NCBI RefSeq assembly: GCF_049943125.1
Contig: NZ_CP188040.1
Coordinates: 1,798,001 to 1,862,000, forward strand
Direction: 5' to 3'
Source of the DNA: JAEXZL01 sp049943125
Lineage (GTDB): Bacteria > Bacillota > Clostridia > Clostridiales > Clostridiaceae
Length of the DNA: 64,000 nt
The position numbers and the translations under genes were made by a program. The first letter of the stretch is position 1; the number at the start of each line of letters is the position of its first letter. The notes beneath the pieces are model-generated. The model was not told the origin of the DNA. It saw only the letters and a list, made by a program, of their open reading frames with translations, and searched no databases. This document shows, piece after piece, positions 1 through 7,245 of this stretch.

Positions 1-1
1 A

Positions 2-346
2 GGTTCTCTCATAGATGCAGCACATGTTTCCCATAATAGCTCTATCTTAGAAAAGGTAGTAAATAATATTAAGGATGGAGAAATTGCTTTAGTAGCTCTT
101 GTTCAGGAGACCAATACCAGCACCTTTGATGGAAAGGTTCAGGGCTATGATGCTGAGCTAACTAGGTATGATGCAGCTCTTATTCAAGAGGAAGTAGAGA
201 TAGCAGAGGAGCTTCATAGGAAAATAGAGAAAAGAGTAAAGGAAGAGGTTAGAGCGGTAAAAACCTCAGAAAGAAAAGAAAAAAAGGAAGAGATAAGAAA
301 GATGATAAGAAGACACTTTAATGATTTAAAGAAGGATATTGAATAA
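2..346 (+). CDS. C-terminal part of an unidentified stress-protein-like gene (DUF1269-like?)
   Basis: The frame is open from base 2 to a TAA at 344-346; the 5' end lies outside the window. The visible 114 residues begin GSLIDAAHVSHNSSILEK, continue through an acidic segment with the stretch EIALVALVQE, and end in a strongly charged helix rich in Lys, Arg and Glu (about the last 50 residues), probably a coiled coil. The 'GEIALVALVQE' strand followed by a helical charged tail recalls DUF1269-type general stress proteins, but the fold-defining N-terminus is missing, so this is a guess. A hairpin follows 10 bases after the stop. Confidence 0.55.
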   Translation, partial: GSLIDAAHVSHNSSILEKVVNNIKDGEIALVALVQETNTSTFDGKVQGYDAELTRYDAALIQEEVEIAEELHRKIEKRVKEEVRAVKTSERKEKKEEIRKMIRRHFNDLKKDIE

Positions 347-356
347 GGGTAATAAA

Positions 357-407
357 AAGGGATGGTACAGAATATAATGCTATATGCTTATTTTTGCACC
401 ATCCCTT
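357..407 (+). terminator. Hairpin terminator after the partial gene
   Basis: A perfect 10-bp inverted repeat, AAGGGATGGT at 357-366 and ACCATCCCTT at 398-407, is separated by a 31-base loop and followed by a T-rich stretch (408-414). It sits between the stop at 346 and the next gene at 444. The long loop makes it less certain than the other terminators here. Confidence 0.55.
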
Positions 408-443
408 ATATTTTAGGGAAATCTATGCTATTGGGAGGTTTCT

Positions 444-1586
444 ATGATATATCTAGATAATGCTGCTACTTCCTTCCCTAAGCCTTCAGAGGTTTATGAG
501 GAGGTCTTATCTGCTATGAAAACCTATGGTGCTAACCCTGGAAGAAGCTCTCACTCTATGGGGATAGAGGCGTCCTCTGTAATTATGGATACAAGGTCTG
601 AGCTAGCAGAGCTTTTAAATGTACCTAACCCCTTAAATATTATTTTTACCTCCAACGCTACGGAGGCACTAAACATTGCTATTAAAGGAGTACTTCAAAA
701 GGGTGATCATATAATATCTACTTTATTAGAGCATAATTCTGTTCTAAGGCCCTTAGACTCCTTAGGTAAAAGGGGAATGAGCTACTCTCTAATAGGCACA
801 GATGGAGAAGGTCATGTGGATTTATCTTCATTAAAGAGAGAAATAAGAAAAAATACTAGAGCTATAATAATAAATCATGCTTCTAATGTTTTAGGAACAC
901 TGCAGAATCTAAAAGCAGTGGGTGAAATTGCACTGCGTCATGGACTGACCTTTATTGTGGATGGTTCTCAAAGTGTTGGTGCAATAGATATAAATGTTAG
1001 AGAGCTTAATATTGACCTTCTTGCCTTTCCAGGACACAAGGGGCTCTTGGGACCACAAGGCACAGGAGGCCTTTATATACGGGAGGGCTTACACCTTGAA
1101 ACCTTTAAGGAAGGTGGTACTGGTAGTAGCTCTCACTCTGTAACTCAGCCTAACTTCCTTCCAGATCGCTTTGAAAGCGGAACCTTAAATACCCCAGGTA
1201 TAGCTGGACTGGGACAGGGGATTAAATTCATAAAGAAGGAAGGCTTAAACAATATAAAGGCAAAGGAAGATAGTCTCATAAATCAGCTCATAGAAGAGCT
1301 TTCTGCCTTAAGCTATGTTAAGCTATATGGTCCTAAGGATACAAAAAATAGAACCTCTGTCTTTTCCTTAAATCTTGAAGGCTTTGAAAGCTCTCAGGTA
1401 GGACAGAGGCTTAATGCCTTGAATATTGCTGTAAGAACAGGCTATCACTGCGCTCCCTTTGTGCATACTATTATTGATACAATGAATCGTGGGACTGTTA
1501 GAATAAGTCCAGGGTACTTTAATACTCCAGAGGATATTGAGGCACTGGTGAAGGGGATTATAGGCATTTATAGTGGTGGAATTTAA
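444..1586 (+). CDS. Cysteine desulfurase family protein (class V aminotransferase)
   Basis: This 380-residue protein is a PLP-dependent class V aminotransferase of the NifS/SufS type. It starts MIYLDNAATSFPKP, the usual N-terminus of the family. It has the cofactor strand IVDGSQSVGAIDI with its conserved Asp, and the PLP lysine in FPGHKGLLGPQGTGG near residue 199. A cysteine in RTGYHCAPF near residue 335 sits where cysteine desulfurases carry the catalytic persulfide-forming Cys. Such enzymes move sulfur from cysteine to scaffold or thiolation proteins. A GGGAGG ribosome site lies 6 bases before the ATG. No iron-sulfur scaffold gene is adjacent, so its acceptor is unknown. It is the last gene before a terminator shared with the convergent wbpE-like gene. 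Confidence 0.88.
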   Translation: MIYLDNAATSFPKPSEVYEEVLSAMKTYGANPGRSSHSMGIEASSVIMDTRSELAELLNVPNPLNIIFTSNATEALNIAIKGVLQKGDHIISTLLEHNSVLRPLDSLGKRGMSYSLIGTDGEGHVDLSSLKREIRKNTRAIIINHASNVLGTLQNLKAVGEIALRHGLTFIVDGSQSVGAIDINVRELNIDLLAFPGHKGLLGPQGTGGLYIREGLHLETFKEGGTGSSSHSVTQPNFLPDRFESGTLNTPGIAGLGQGIKFIKKEGLNNIKAKEDSLINQLIEELSALSYVKLYGPKDTKNRTSVFSLNLEGFESSQVGQRLNALNIAVRTGYHCAPFVHTIIDTMNRGTVRISPGYFNTPEDIEALVKGIIGIYSGGI

Positions 1587-1597
1587 GAGAATCATTG

Positions 1598-1637
1598 AAG
1601 CCCTAGAGAGTTAATAACTACTCTAAGGCTTTTATTA
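1598..1637. terminator. Bidirectional terminator between convergent genes
   Basis: An interrupted stem pairs AAGCC (1598-1602), TAGAG (1604-1608) and GTTA (1610-1613) with TAAC (1615-1618), CTCTA (1621-1625) and GGCTT (1627-1631). A T-rich run follows on the plus strand. It lies between the stop of the desulfurase at 1586 and the stop of the leftward gene at 1635. Confidence 0.7.
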
Positions 1638-2765
1638 TAAAGAAAAGTATTCCTCTATAGAGGAGCATATAAAATCAAGCTCCTTTTCTGTTTGATAGCC
1701 GTGGATAGGGAGAGATAATACTCTTTCTCCAAGGGCTTTGGCTGTAGGACAAGGCTCCTGGAGAGCCTTAAGATAGCAAAAAGCCTTCTGCTCCTGAAGA
1801 GGTTTTTCGTAATAAATCATAGTGGGGATATCTCTTTCCTGCAGATACCTTTTTAGTCCATTACGTTCTTTTGCATCCTTAAGCTTGATTGTATATTGAG
1901 CCCAGCTGGAGGCTACGGATGATGGGGTTTTAGGCGTCCCTACTATGGAGGAAAGCCTCTTTGAATATATTTGGGCCATTTTTTCCATAGTTTTCAGCTC
2001 ATATTCCTTCAGGGCTTCCAGCTTCGTAAGAAGAACTGCTGCCTGAAGAGTGTCTAACCGTGAATTATAGCCAAGCCTTACGTTGTCGTATTTATTTTTC
2101 CCCTGACCATGTGCTCTAATGGAATATAACTCCTCTGCCAGAGCGGAGTCCCTAGTGAATATGGCCCCTCCATCACCGTAGCAGCCCAAGGGCTTCGTGG
2201 GAAAGAAGGAGGTGGTAGCAGCGCTTCCAAAGGATAGGGCAGGGCGATTACAGAGGGTACTTCCAAAGCCCTGAGCTCCATCCTCTAGGAGAAGGAGCTC
2301 ATATTTTTCTGCCAGTGGCTCTAGGGAGCTATAGTCCGCAGGAAGTCCGAAGAGATCTACGGAAATTATGGCCTTTGGTTTTAGACTACCACCTTTCAAA
2401 ACTCTTATGATTGCTTCCTCCAGGCTCCTTGGGGAGATATTGAAGGTTTCAGGATCTACATCCACAAAGATGATTTCTGCTCCTAGTTTTGCAGGAGCCT
2501 CTGCCGTTGCGAAGAAGGTGAAATCCGGTACAAATATGCAGTCTCCTGGCCCTATACCATAGGCGGATAAAACCAGGGTCAAGGCATCGGTACCATTACC
2601 GCAGGTAATACAGTGATTAACTCCTATATATTCTGCTAAAGCTCTTTCTAGCTCTAAAACCTCCTGTCCTTGAATAAAGCTTCCTTCCTCAAGAATTTTT
2701 TGAAGCCTTGGAGCTAATCTATCCTTTATAGCAAGATATTGAGCCTTTATTCCTTTAAATTCCAT
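1635..2765 (-). CDS. DegT/DnrJ/EryC1/StrS aminotransferase, WbpE-like
   Basis: A 376-residue PLP-dependent sugar aminotransferase. Family marks are the N-terminal MEFKGIKAQYLAIKDRL, CGNGTDALTLVL for phosphate binding, VDLFGLPADY, EDGAQGFGS, and the PLP lysine in FFPTKPLGCYGDGGA near residue 190. The best match by context is WbpE, which transfers an amino group from glutamate to C3 of UDP-3-keto-GlcNAcA. It is the last gene of a leftward operon with the acetyltransferase (11-base overlap, 2755-2765) and the Gfo/Idh/MocA dehydrogenase, which gives the WbpB-WbpD-WbpE set. Family membership is clear; the exact sugar substrate is inferred from the neighbours. Confidence 0.88.
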   Translation of the reverse strand: MEFKGIKAQYLAIKDRLAPRLQKILEEGSFIQGQEVLELERALAEYIGVNHCITCGNGTDALTLVLSAYGIGPGDCIFVPDFTFFATAEAPAKLGAEIIFVDVDPETFNISPRSLEEAIIRVLKGGSLKPKAIISVDLFGLPADYSSLEPLAEKYELLLLEDGAQGFGSTLCNRPALSFGSAATTSFFPTKPLGCYGDGGAIFTRDSALAEELYSIRAHGQGKNKYDNVRLGYNSRLDTLQAAVLLTKLEALKEYELKTMEKMAQIYSKRLSSIVGTPKTPSSVASSWAQYTIKLKDAKERNGLKRYLQERDIPTMIYYEKPLQEQKAFCYLKALQEPCPTAKALGERVLSLPIHGYQTEKELDFICSSIEEYFSL

Positions 2766-3348
2766 GGTTATCCCCCTTTTTCTCTAGATAAGGATAAAGT
2801 ATTCCTTTTTCTAAAAGATAGCTTTTGCCGCAGTTAGGACAAGTAAGCTTATGACTTAACCTCTCTCCACATTCACATACCCAGCCCTTCTGTTTTCCTG
2901 GGCAGCCTATGATAAGAGCGTAATCAGGAACATCCTTGGTCACCACAGAACCAGCAGCGATGAGGGAGTAGCTGCCAATTGTATGTCCACAGATAATGGT
3001 GGAATTTGCTCCTAAGGTTGCGCCTCTTTTAACAACAGTTTTTTTATAGGAGTTAGGGTCAATGGAAAATTCGCTTCTAGGATTAATAACATTGGTAAAA
3101 ACCACCGACGGACCACAGAAAACGTAATCCTCCAGCTCTACCCCCTGATATACGGACACGTTGTTCTGTATCTTTACTCCTCTTCCCATGATAACCCCTG
3201 GCCCTATATTTACGTTTTGTCCAAGAGTACAGCCTTCTCCTATGGTAGCCCCCTTTTGTATGTGGCAGAAGTGCCATATGCGGGTTCCTCTGCCAATAGT
3301 ACAGGGCGCATCTATATAGCTGCTTTCGTGGACATAGTAGCCTTCCAT
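2755..3348 (-). CDS. Left-handed beta-helix acyltransferase, WbpD-like
   Basis: The 197-residue protein shows hexapeptide repeats (IGRGTRIWHFCHIQ, IGEGCTLGQNVNIG, MGRGVKIQNN and so on) that form a left-handed beta helix, as in bacterial sugar N-acetyltransferases. WbpD-type enzymes acetylate the 3-amino group of UDP-GlcNAc3NA using acetyl-CoA. The C-terminal 45 residues carry four cysteines in two CxxC-like pairs (CECGERL and CPNCGKS), a zinc ribbon seen in many WbpD-like proteins. The start at 3348 lies immediately downstream of the dehydrogenase stop at 3350, and the 3' end overlaps the aminotransferase, so the three genes are almost certainly translated from one message. Confidence 0.85.
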   Translation of the reverse strand: MEGYYVHESSYIDAPCTIGRGTRIWHFCHIQKGATIGEGCTLGQNVNIGPGVIMGRGVKIQNNVSVYQGVELEDYVFCGPSVVFTNVINPRSEFSIDPNSYKKTVVKRGATLGANSTIICGHTIGSYSLIAAGSVVTKDVPDYALIIGCPGKQKGWVCECGERLSHKLTCPNCGKSYLLEKGILYPYLEKKGDNHGI

Positions 3349-3349
3349 A

Positions 3350-4429
3350 TTAAGAATCTCCTTTAAAGTCCAGGGTGCTTCCTGTTTTTAGAGGGAGGGT
3401 AACAGCCTTTTTTTCCTGAGAGGATTTATAAATTGCTAGGACAAGCTCTAAGGCATTTCTTCCAGCAATGGCATCTATATAAGTAGGACGATTATCTTTT
3501 ATTGCAGCTATCATATCCTCGTATAATGGAAGATGTCCGAAGCCATATATATCAGGAGGATTTTCTCTGTATTTAAGCTCAGCTGTTAAGTCTTCTATGC
3601 GAATATCCTGAAAGTTCCATTCTTCTATAAGGTTTAAGGATTTTCCACCAACCTTGATAGTTCCTTTTTCTCCAAATATATATAAGGTTTCTTCAAGATT
3701 GTCAGGGAAGGTATTCACTGTACCTTCTATAAGTCCATAAGCTCCATTTTGAAATTTAATCATTGCAAGGCCTAGATCTTCAGCTTCTATATAGGGATGA
3801 TTCATATTATCAATTAACCCCGTTACCTCCTTAATATCATCGCCCATCATCCACCGTAGCATATCTATATTATGAATGCATTGATTCATAAGAGCGCCAC
3901 CATCACTGGCCCAGGTTCCTCTCCAGGAAGCTTGATCATAATACATCTGGTTTCTGGACCATAATATATGGGCAGAGCCATAGAGTATACGGCCTAAACG
4001 CTGCTCTTCTATCGCCTCCCTTACCTTTTGAATAGCCTTATTAAAGCGGTTTTGATGGCATACTGCTACTTTAACACCTTTATTTCTCGATGCATCAATG
4101 ATTCTATCTGCTTCCTCTAGATTTAAGGTTATTGGCTTTTCTATTATTACATTGCATCCAGCATCTATGCAGTCTAGGGCTATTTTCCCATGGCTGCCAC
4201 TATCAGTGCAGATGGCTATGATATCGGGAGGTGCCTCTTTTAAAAGTAGCTTGTAATCTGTATATTTTTTTACTGGAGCATAAAGACTGATTTTGTCATA
4301 CTTTTCTTCTAATCTTTGTATATTTATATCACAAAGACAGCTTATTATAAGGCCGCTTTTAAATGCTGCCTTTAAATGATTTGATGAAATCCGTCCGCAG
4401 CCTATAATTCCATAGGTAAGACCATCCAT
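3350..4429 (-). CDS. Gfo/Idh/MocA-family dehydrogenase, WbpB-like
   Basis: A 359-residue NAD(P)-dependent oxidoreductase. The Rossmann motif is GIIGCGRISSNH at the N-terminus, the family's EKP signature occurs in VIIEKPITLNLEEA, and the C-terminal alpha/beta domain contains GGALMNQCIHNIDML with the conserved His pair region. WbpB oxidises C3 of UDP-GlcNAcA, recycling NADH through 2-oxoglutarate, and gives the keto sugar used by WbpE. The ATG follows a GGAGGT site (4435-4440 on the minus strand). It is the first intact gene of the leftward operon. A short open frame ending at 4441 abuts its ribosome site and may be what is left of another operon gene. Confidence 0.85.
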   Translation of the reverse strand: MDGLTYGIIGCGRISSNHLKAAFKSGLIISCLCDINIQRLEEKYDKISLYAPVKKYTDYKLLLKEAPPDIIAICTDSGSHGKIALDCIDAGCNVIIEKPITLNLEEADRIIDASRNKGVKVAVCHQNRFNKAIQKVREAIEEQRLGRILYGSAHILWSRNQMYYDQASWRGTWASDGGALMNQCIHNIDMLRWMMGDDIKEVTGLIDNMNHPYIEAEDLGLAMIKFQNGAYGLIEGTVNTFPDNLEETLYIFGEKGTIKVGGKSLNLIEEWNFQDIRIEDLTAELKYRENPPDIYGFGHLPLYEDMIAAIKDNRPTYIDAIAGRNALELVLAIYKSSQEKKAVTLPLKTGSTLDFKGDS

Positions 4430-4440
4430 TTTCGCACCTC

Positions 4441-4608
4441 CTACAAGATTTCAATATTGTCCCTTTCTTTAATGTCACCTTTGGTAATTTCTTCAAGGCC
4501 AGTATAACTTTTTCTTTTATAGATATATTCCTTTTTATTTAGTAGAATTTCCTTCAAGTTATTCACCGCTTTCGTATTACTTAGTAGCTTCAAATTAACT
4601 TCACCAAC
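4441..4608 (-). pseudogene. Possible remnant of an upstream operon gene
   Basis: On the minus strand an open frame of about 55 codons runs from just after an in-frame stop near 4609 to a TAG at 4441-4443, directly before the ribosome site of the WbpB-like gene. Its translation (for example NNLKEILLNKKEYIYKRKS) has normal coding character but no good start codon with a ribosome site and no family I recognise. It may be the 3' end of a gene lost by deletion or mutation. The rest of 4609-4760 shows no gene on either strand. This could also be chance. Confidence 0.25.
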
Positions 4609-4760
4609 TTACCATTCATTATATTCACCTGAATAATAAGTGGCGCAGAAATTATAGGAATATAACCTTTCTTTTTTGATATAATTCTTTAGGACAAGTA
4701 TTGTTTTAAGAGGTCGAACTGCGGCAGTGTTAAATAATTTAGCTGACGAGATAATTGAGG

Positions 4761-4784
4761 ACTGCTATACAGCCGTATAGCAGT
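4761..4784. terminator. Perfect hairpin downstream of merR gene
   Basis: ACTGCTATAC (4761-4770), loop AGCC, GTATAGCAGT (4775-4784): a perfect 10-bp stem 20 bases past the stop of the leftward merR gene. There is no T run on either side, so it is either a weak terminator, a transcript-end stabiliser, or a protein-binding dyad. Confidence 0.45.
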
Positions 4785-4804
4785 ATCACGGACAATTGTT
4801 TAGT

Positions 4805-5197
4805 TTATTTGTCTATTAGATTACTTATATATTCTATTTCCCCTGATAAGACACCATCATAAAAGGATTGCTTGCCATCAATAAATTTAATGCAATCATT
4901 GATTTCTTCAAGCCTTTTTAATAATAATTCTTTTGTATTATAAAGCATCTTCTTTCTCTGAGGAATTGTTGAAGGACCTTCTAAACAAAGGTTCATATAT
5001 ATTTTCATATCCTTTATGCTCATTCCACATTTTCTTAAGGATTGTAAGCCCTTTATCCATGCAATATTTCTTTCGTCAAAATTCCGGTAATTGTTTTTAT
5101 CTCTTTTCAGATTAGGAATCAAACCTTCTTTACAGTAAAATTTTAAGGTCTCATAGCTCATACCTACTTCATCGCAGGCTTCTTTCATAGTATACAT
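4805..5197 (-). CDS. MerR-family transcriptional regulator (AdhR-like)
   Basis: A 130-residue one-component regulator. The winged helix-turn-helix starts MYTMKEACDEVGMSYETLKF, followed by YCKEGLIP and NYRNFDERNIAWIKGLQSLRKCGMSIKDM, the MerR core, then a dimerisation helix. It is divergent from an aldo-keto reductase, an arrangement shared with AdhR-type MerR proteins that sense reactive aldehydes through a cysteine thiol. Cysteines at 8, 22, 57 and about 71 are present; Cys57, in the turn after helix 3, is the most likely sensor by position, but this is inference. Binding is expected at the dyad at 5242-5258. A ribosome site AGGAGGAT lies just before the ATG. Confidence 0.88.
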   Translation of the reverse strand: MYTMKEACDEVGMSYETLKFYCKEGLIPNLKRDKNNYRNFDERNIAWIKGLQSLRKCGMSIKDMKIYMNLCLEGPSTIPQRKKMLYNTKELLLKRLEEINDCIKFIDGKQSFYDGVLSGEIEYISNLIDK

Positions 5198-5237
5198 AGC
5201 GGATCCTCCTAAAATATATTAATATTCTGAAAAGTAA

Positions 5238-5268
5238 TTGCTCGGTACTTACTACCGACTTTTATAAT
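5238..5268 (+). promoter_or_regulatory. MerR-type promoter with 19-bp spacer and operator dyad
   Basis: A -35 TTGCTC (5238-5243) and a -10 TATAAT (5263-5268) are separated by 19 bp, longer than the normal 17. Inside the spacer is a perfect dyad TCGGTA-cttac-TACCGA (5242-5258). This is the classic layout on which MerR proteins untwist DNA to activate transcription. It points toward the aldo-keto reductase at 5314. Confidence 0.85.
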
Positions 5269-5313
5269 AATATTGTAGAGCTAGTAAATATAAAACTCAA
5301 GGAGGAGCTATAA

Positions 5314-6159
5314 ATGGAATTTGTAACATTAAATAATGGTCTTAAGATGCCATCTGTAGGATTTGGAGTTTTTCAAATTCCTGAGGGGGAAGAATGTACA
5401 AGAGCTGTATTAGATGCTATTAATGTTGGATATAGATTAATTGATACTGCACAATCCTATGGAAATGAGAAGTCTGTAGGTGCTGCAATTAATGAATCAT
5501 CAGTACCAAGAGAAGAGCTTTTTATTACAACCAAGGTATGGATATCAAATGCAGGATATGAAAAAGGAAAAGCTTCTATTGAAGAATCTTTAAAAAAGAT
5601 GAAGCTAGAGTATTTGGATTTAGTATTAATACATCAGCCTTTAAATGATTATTATGGAACCTATAGAGCAATGGAAGAACTATACAAGAAGGGCAGGATA
5701 AGAGCTATTGGAACCTCTAACTTTTATCCTGATAGATTGGTAGATATAACTTTGTTTAATGAAGTGATTCCTCAAGTTAACCAGGTTGAAGTCAATCCTT
5801 TCAATCAGCAGCTAGAAGCAGAGACTGTTCATGAAAAATATGGAATACAGATGGAAGCATGGGCACCTTTTGTTGAAGGTAAAAATGAAATATTTACAAA
5901 TCCCGTATTAAAAAAGATTGGAAATAAATATGACAAAAGCAATGCACAGATTATATTAAGATGGCTTTTGCAGAGAGGTATTGTTCCCCTGGCAAAGTCT
6001 GTTAAGAAAGAAAGGATGGAGGAGAATATTAACATATTTGATTTTCAATTAACCGATGATGATATGAATAAAATATCTGAACTAGACAACAAGAAAAGTT
6101 CTTTCTTTGATCATCGAGAGGCTTCCTCCATTGAAAGGTTAGCAAGCTTAATTAGATAA
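5314..6159 (+). CDS. Aldo/keto reductase
   Basis: A 281-residue NADPH-dependent aldo-keto reductase of the AKR5-like group (YvgN/2,5-diketogluconate reductase type). The catalytic tetrad is visible: Asp44 and Tyr49 in IDTAQSYGNE, Lys74 in FITTKVW and His107 in VLIHQP. The C-terminal cofactor loop VPLAKSVKKERMEEN binds the 2'-phosphate of NADPH in this family. It reduces aldehydes or ketones in the cytoplasm, and the divergent MerR gene suggests induction by toxic carbonyls. A strong AAGGAGGAG site precedes the ATG. A perfect terminator follows. Confidence 0.92.
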   Translation: MEFVTLNNGLKMPSVGFGVFQIPEGEECTRAVLDAINVGYRLIDTAQSYGNEKSVGAAINESSVPREELFITTKVWISNAGYEKGKASIEESLKKMKLEYLDLVLIHQPLNDYYGTYRAMEELYKKGRIRAIGTSNFYPDRLVDITLFNEVIPQVNQVEVNPFNQQLEAETVHEKYGIQMEAWAPFVEGKNEIFTNPVLKKIGNKYDKSNAQIILRWLLQRGIVPLAKSVKKERMEENINIFDFQLTDDDMNKISELDNKKSSFFDHREASSIERLASLIR

Positions 6160-6180
6160 ATCATCATATACGATTATAAA

Positions 6181-6222
6181 ATGCCAGCTCCTTTGAATAA
6201 GAGAAAGAGCTGGCATCTTTTA
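6181..6222 (+). terminator. Terminator of the aldo-keto reductase
   Basis: ATGCCAGCTC (6181-6190) pairs perfectly with GAGCTGGCAT (6207-6216), followed by CTTTTATAAAA. Standard Rho-independent structure 21 bases after the stop. Confidence 0.88.
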
Positions 6223-6234
6223 TAAAAAATTCAC

Positions 6235-6264
6235 TTACATTATTTATTTTAAAAGTGGTAAAAT
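6235..6264 (+). promoter_or_regulatory. Candidate sigma-A promoter for the Tudor-like gene
   Basis: TTACAT (6235-6240), 18 bp, then TAAAAT (6259-6264) preceded by TGG. The long leader to 6419 contains a cre site downstream of the expected transcription start. The match is moderate and the region is AT-rich, so chance is possible. Confidence 0.4.
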
Positions 6265-6336
6265 ATATATATGAATTTCTAGCAAGATTAACTTAATAGA
6301 GAAAAAAATATAGAAATATTTTTATGCAGGCGAATA

Positions 6337-6350
6337 TGTAAACGTTTACT
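6337..6350 (+). promoter_or_regulatory. Consensus catabolite-response element (cre, CcpA site)
   Basis: TGTAAACGTTTACT matches the cre consensus TGWAARCGYTWNCW at all 14 positions, with a perfect 12-bp palindrome (6338-6349). It sits 69 bases before the start of the next gene. If the promoter at 6235-6264 is right, the site lies downstream of the transcription start, a position used for roadblock repression by CcpA. Confidence 0.7.
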
Positions 6351-6418
6351 TATGTAAAAGTAATTTTTTTATTATAAGGTTATATTTATTAAAAAAGGTG
6401 ATGAAAGGAGAACTAAGG

Positions 6419-6724
6419 ATGGATTTGATTAGTGAAAAGGTAGAGCATGTTTCTTTTGGTAAAGGAAGAATATTAGAGGTCAAAGAGGACAAAGTATATG
6501 TAAGTTTTCAGGATCAGAAGGAGACAAAGGCCTTTCAGTATCCAGAAGCCTTTGAAAAATTTCTTAAGGCAGAGAATCCAGCAGTAGAAGCAGAGGCTTT
6601 AGAGGAGCTAAGAGTTAAAAGAGCTCGTTTGGAGGAAGAAAGGTTGGCTGAAGAAGAAAGAAAAGCTAAGCTTAAACCGGAGGCGCCAGTGAAGAAAACC
6701 GTGGCTAGGAAGAAAAAGGCATAA
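6419..6724 (+). CDS. Small Tudor/KOW-like domain protein with basic tail
   Basis: The ATG at 6419 is chosen because AAAGGAG (6404-6410) lies 8 bases before it; in-frame GTG 6398 and ATG 6401 have no properly spaced site. The 101-residue protein begins MDLISEKVEHVSFGKGRI and continues with a beta-rich EVKEDKVYVSFQDQK segment, resembling the Tudor/SH3-like module at the C-terminus of PcrA/UvrD helicases that contacts RNA polymerase. From about residue 45 it is a Glu/Ala-rich helix, and it ends in a basic tail (KKTVARKKKA) suited to nucleic acid binding. Function is unknown; a role at RNA polymerase is inferred from fold resemblance and from the carD remnant next door. Confidence 0.7.
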   Translation: MDLISEKVEHVSFGKGRILEVKEDKVYVSFQDQKETKAFQYPEAFEKFLKAENPAVEAEALEELRVKRARLEEERLAEEERKAKLKPEAPVKKTVARKKKA

Positions 6725-6912
6725 GAAGTAAGAGATAGAAAAGCAAAAAGCAGCTAAGAGCTAAGAGGTAAGAAGTAAGAGTTGAAAGAGTAAAGAGAAA
6801 AGAGCAAAGGGAATAGAGAATAGAGAAAAGAGCAAAGAGCAGAAGATAAGAGCAGAAGATAAGAGCAAAAGATGAGAGAAGGGATAAGAGCAAGGAGTAT
6901 GAGGACAAGGAG
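6725..6912 (+). repeat. Polypurine repeat block, copy 1
   Basis: Almost every base on the plus strand is A or G, in degenerate tandem words such as TAAGAAGTAAGAG, AGAGCAGAAGATA and GAATAGA. The word order AAAAGCAgCTAAGAg.TAAGAGGTAAGAAG is shared with blocks at about 57950-58225 and 59160-59325. It starts immediately after the stop at 6724 and ends at the ribosome site of the carD remnant. Opposite-strand reading frames through it are Ser/Leu-rich low-complexity artefacts. Confidence 0.85.
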
Positions 6913-6920
6913 TGGGGATT

Positions 6921-7219
6921 ATGTTTAGTGTTGGAGATTTGATTATTTATTCTTCTCATGGATTATGCAGAATTGATGAGATATGTGAGAGGTTGGATTT
7001 GGAAGAGGGAAAGAGGTAGTATGTTCTGTATCCCATAAAGGGGACAAAGCTTAAGATAAGTATTTCGGTAGATAATGGTAAAATAGATATATTGGAGCTT
7101 TTAAGTAGGAAAGAGGCAGAGAAGGTAATTTCTTTGCTGAGATTGCAATAGCACTTGATACCAAGAATGAGGATATAGAAAAAAGGCTTAACGAGATGAT
7201 AGATAATAGTGAAGAATAA
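6921..7219 (+). pseudogene. Broken carD-family (CarD/CdnL) transcription factor gene
   Basis: A ribosome site AAGGAG (6907-6912) precedes an ATG at 6921. The translation MFSVGDLIIYSSHGLCRIDE is the N-terminus of the CarD/CdnL RNA polymerase-binding family. It is stopped by TAG at 7017-7019, where the family usually has Tyr (GKR-stop-YVLYPIKGTKLKIS). Reading on, it reaches KEAEKVIS, stops again at 7149, but resumes in another frame from about 7130 as FFAEIAIALDTKNEDIEKRL to a TAA at 7217. That last part matches the far C-terminus of clostridial CarD-like proteins, so about 60 internal residues are missing as well. One nonsense change, one internal deletion and one frameshift make this a pseudogene unless sequencing errors are involved. 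Confidence 0.8.
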
Positions 7220-7245
7220 AAACTGAAAGAGAAGAGAGGGGTATT

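Noticed and set aside
6705..6959. Open frame on the minus strand through polypurine block 1, Leu/Ser-rich, like a membrane peptide
   Set aside because: It simply reads the complement of A/G repeats (TCT, TTA, CTT codons), has no ribosome site and is matched by a similar artefact at 57902-58102.
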